Assembly (NCBI GenBank): GCA_017506175.1
Contig: JAFVNW010000002.1
Location: forward strand, 1 to 64,000
Reading direction: 5' to 3'
Source: Bacteroidales bacterium
Lineage (GTDB): Bacteria > Bacteroidota > Bacteroidia > Bacteroidales > WCHB1-69
DNA: 64,000 nucleotides
The notes under the pieces are model-generated. The model was not told the origin of the DNA and ran no database searches. It was given only the letters and a program-made list of their open reading frames with translations. Of this stretch, positions 63,319 to 64,000 are shown piece after piece. The position numbers were made by a program, and so were the translations under genes. How positions within the stretch are numbered: the first letter of the stretch is position 1; every line of letters starts with the position of its first letter.

Positions 63319-64000
63319 ATGATGAAATGTAAATTGATTTATCCGAAGTGGAAAAAATTGCCAGGACAAACTACTTTTAATTTGCCTCCTCATGGTGCGG
63401 TGGTTTTTGCCGCAACGTTGCCGGAGGAAGTGGAAATCTCCTTTACCGATGAAAATGTCGAGGAGCTTGATTTTAATGAGGAGTGTGATTTCGTCGCTAT
63501 TTCCATGATGCTTTCCACTCAGGTCAAGCGTGGTTGGGCCATTGCCGACAAGTATCGTGCGATGGGCAAAAAGGTGATGTTCGGCGGTATTTCCACGATG
63601 CTGCATGCGGAAGAGACGTTGCTTCATGCCGATTCGGTATTTTTGGGGGAATCGGAAGGCCGTATGGATGCCGTGATTGACGACCTGAAAAACAACAAGT
63701 TGAAAAAAGTCTATAATTATATGGGGCAACAGCCGGATATTGCATTGGTTGGACCTGCTCGCCGCGATTTGTACAAGCGTGAGCTTTATAACCACAAGGG
63801 GGTTCAGATGGTGGATTTGTTCCATGCCTCCCGTGGTTGCCGTTTCAGCTGCTATCCTTGCGCCGTTTCTTACTTAGGTGGCCGTTGCTTTCGCGCACGT
63901 CCTATCGACAAGGTGCTTGAAGAATTGGAAACCATCGACAACAATCGTCTCTTCATCGTGGATAACTCGTTGGCTCAGAACACGGAATGGGAGATGGATC
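63319..64000 (+). CDS. Cobalamin-binding radical SAM protein, partial (runs past window end)
   Basis: Open from ATG 63319 to the end, 227 residues seen. Residues about 30-140 form a B12-binding-like domain (MFGGISTMLHAEE); the radical SAM motif is GCRFSCYPC (Cys174, 178, 181; CxxxCxxC). Such enzymes methylate or rearrange carbon centres; BchE-like and C-methylating types share this layout. It begins 8 bases after the exporter gene stops, so it should be part of the cluster, perhaps for head-group or chain methylation. The C-terminus is not visible. Confidence 0.83.
   Translation, partial: MMKCKLIYPKWKKLPGQTTFNLPPHGAVVFAATLPEEVEISFTDENVEELDFNEECDFVAISMMLSTQVKRGWAIADKYRAMGKKVMFGGISTMLHAEETLLHADSVFLGESEGRMDAVIDDLKNNKLKKVYNYMGQQPDIALVGPARRDLYKRELYNHKGVQMVDLFHASRGCRFSCYPCAVSYLGGRCFRARPIDKVLEELETIDNNRLFIVDNSLAQNTEWEMD

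Overview
The window reads as chromosome of a member of the phylum Bacteroidota, most likely a Bacteroidales-type organism that carries a type IX secretion system (T9SS). The support is direct: TAnnTTTG minus-7 promoter boxes stand in front of most transcription units, ribosome binding sites are mostly absent, lipoproteins start Cys-(Lys/Asp)-Asp-Glu-like, one giant protein ends in a T9SS type A sorting domain, and several proteins belong to Bacteroidota-centred families (DUF4293, lamin-tail OadG, flexirubin/aryl-polyene genes). The genus cannot be named from sequence alone.

Layout. 1-141: 3' part of a 5S rRNA gene and its terminator, so an rRNA operon ends here. 0.3-6.5 kb: a small membrane protein, an exported transglutaminase, a membrane polyferredoxin with two FMN-binding domains, a signal-peptide-bearing nitroreductase/flavin-reductase fusion, a TSCPD protein and a LolD-type ATPase. 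6.6-8.7 kb: small accessory segment (RelB-type antitoxin with PIN toxin, Rpn-type PD-(D/E)XK nuclease). 8.7-11.9 kb: biotin-dependent, probably sodium-pumping decarboxylase operon (carboxyltransferase, OadG with lamin tail, biotin carrier) without the membrane beta subunit. 12.4 kb: tRNA-Lys(TTT). 12.6-20.1 kb, minus strand: an orphan DNA methyltransferase, MlaF/MlaE lipid transporter genes, ruvB, a YARHG protein, a DUF3791-DUF3990-DUF3791 cassette whose middle gene is internally deleted, cdaA, a DUF4293 protein and a metal-binding HMA protein. 20.2-23 kb: coaE, nadA and an RlmI-type methyltransferase. 23.1-29.5 kb: a 2111-residue T9SS cargo with about ten fibronectin III and seven jelly-roll domains. 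29.6-39.9 kb: frameshifted patatin, aminopeptidase P, lgt, mtaB, and an aminotransferase / L,D-transpeptidase / glycosyltransferase set, then a WG-repeat-like protein and a LytTR-like protein. 39.9-40.6 kb: two small promoter-to-terminator transcription units that share an 18-base block; the first encodes a possible 44-residue peptide, the second folds into a long rod and looks like a 6S-type ncRNA. 40.6-46.7 kb: two lipoproteins and a small exported protein, an HdeD-like protein, yidC and a MutS-like ATPase.

46.8-64.0 kb (window end): one long plus-strand biosynthetic gene cluster of flexirubin/aryl-polyene type. A tyrosine-ammonia-lyase-like enzyme should supply a coumarate-type starter. 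Three ketosynthases with intact active sites, a chain-length-factor-like protein with Gln replacing the Cys, a short Cys-less KS-like protein, two acyl carrier proteins, two hotdog dehydratase-like proteins and a thioesterase would build the polyene. A methyltransferase, a BtrH-like acyl-ACP transacylase, an LpxL-like acyltransferase and a glycosyltransferase could modify or attach it. An MMPL exporter fused to a PlsC acyltransferase and a Rossmann-like tail, plus an SMR-like membrane protein, would export or lipidate it. A cobalamin-binding radical SAM enzyme runs off the end. No ketoreductase or desaturase is seen inside the window, so the cluster continues past 64,000.
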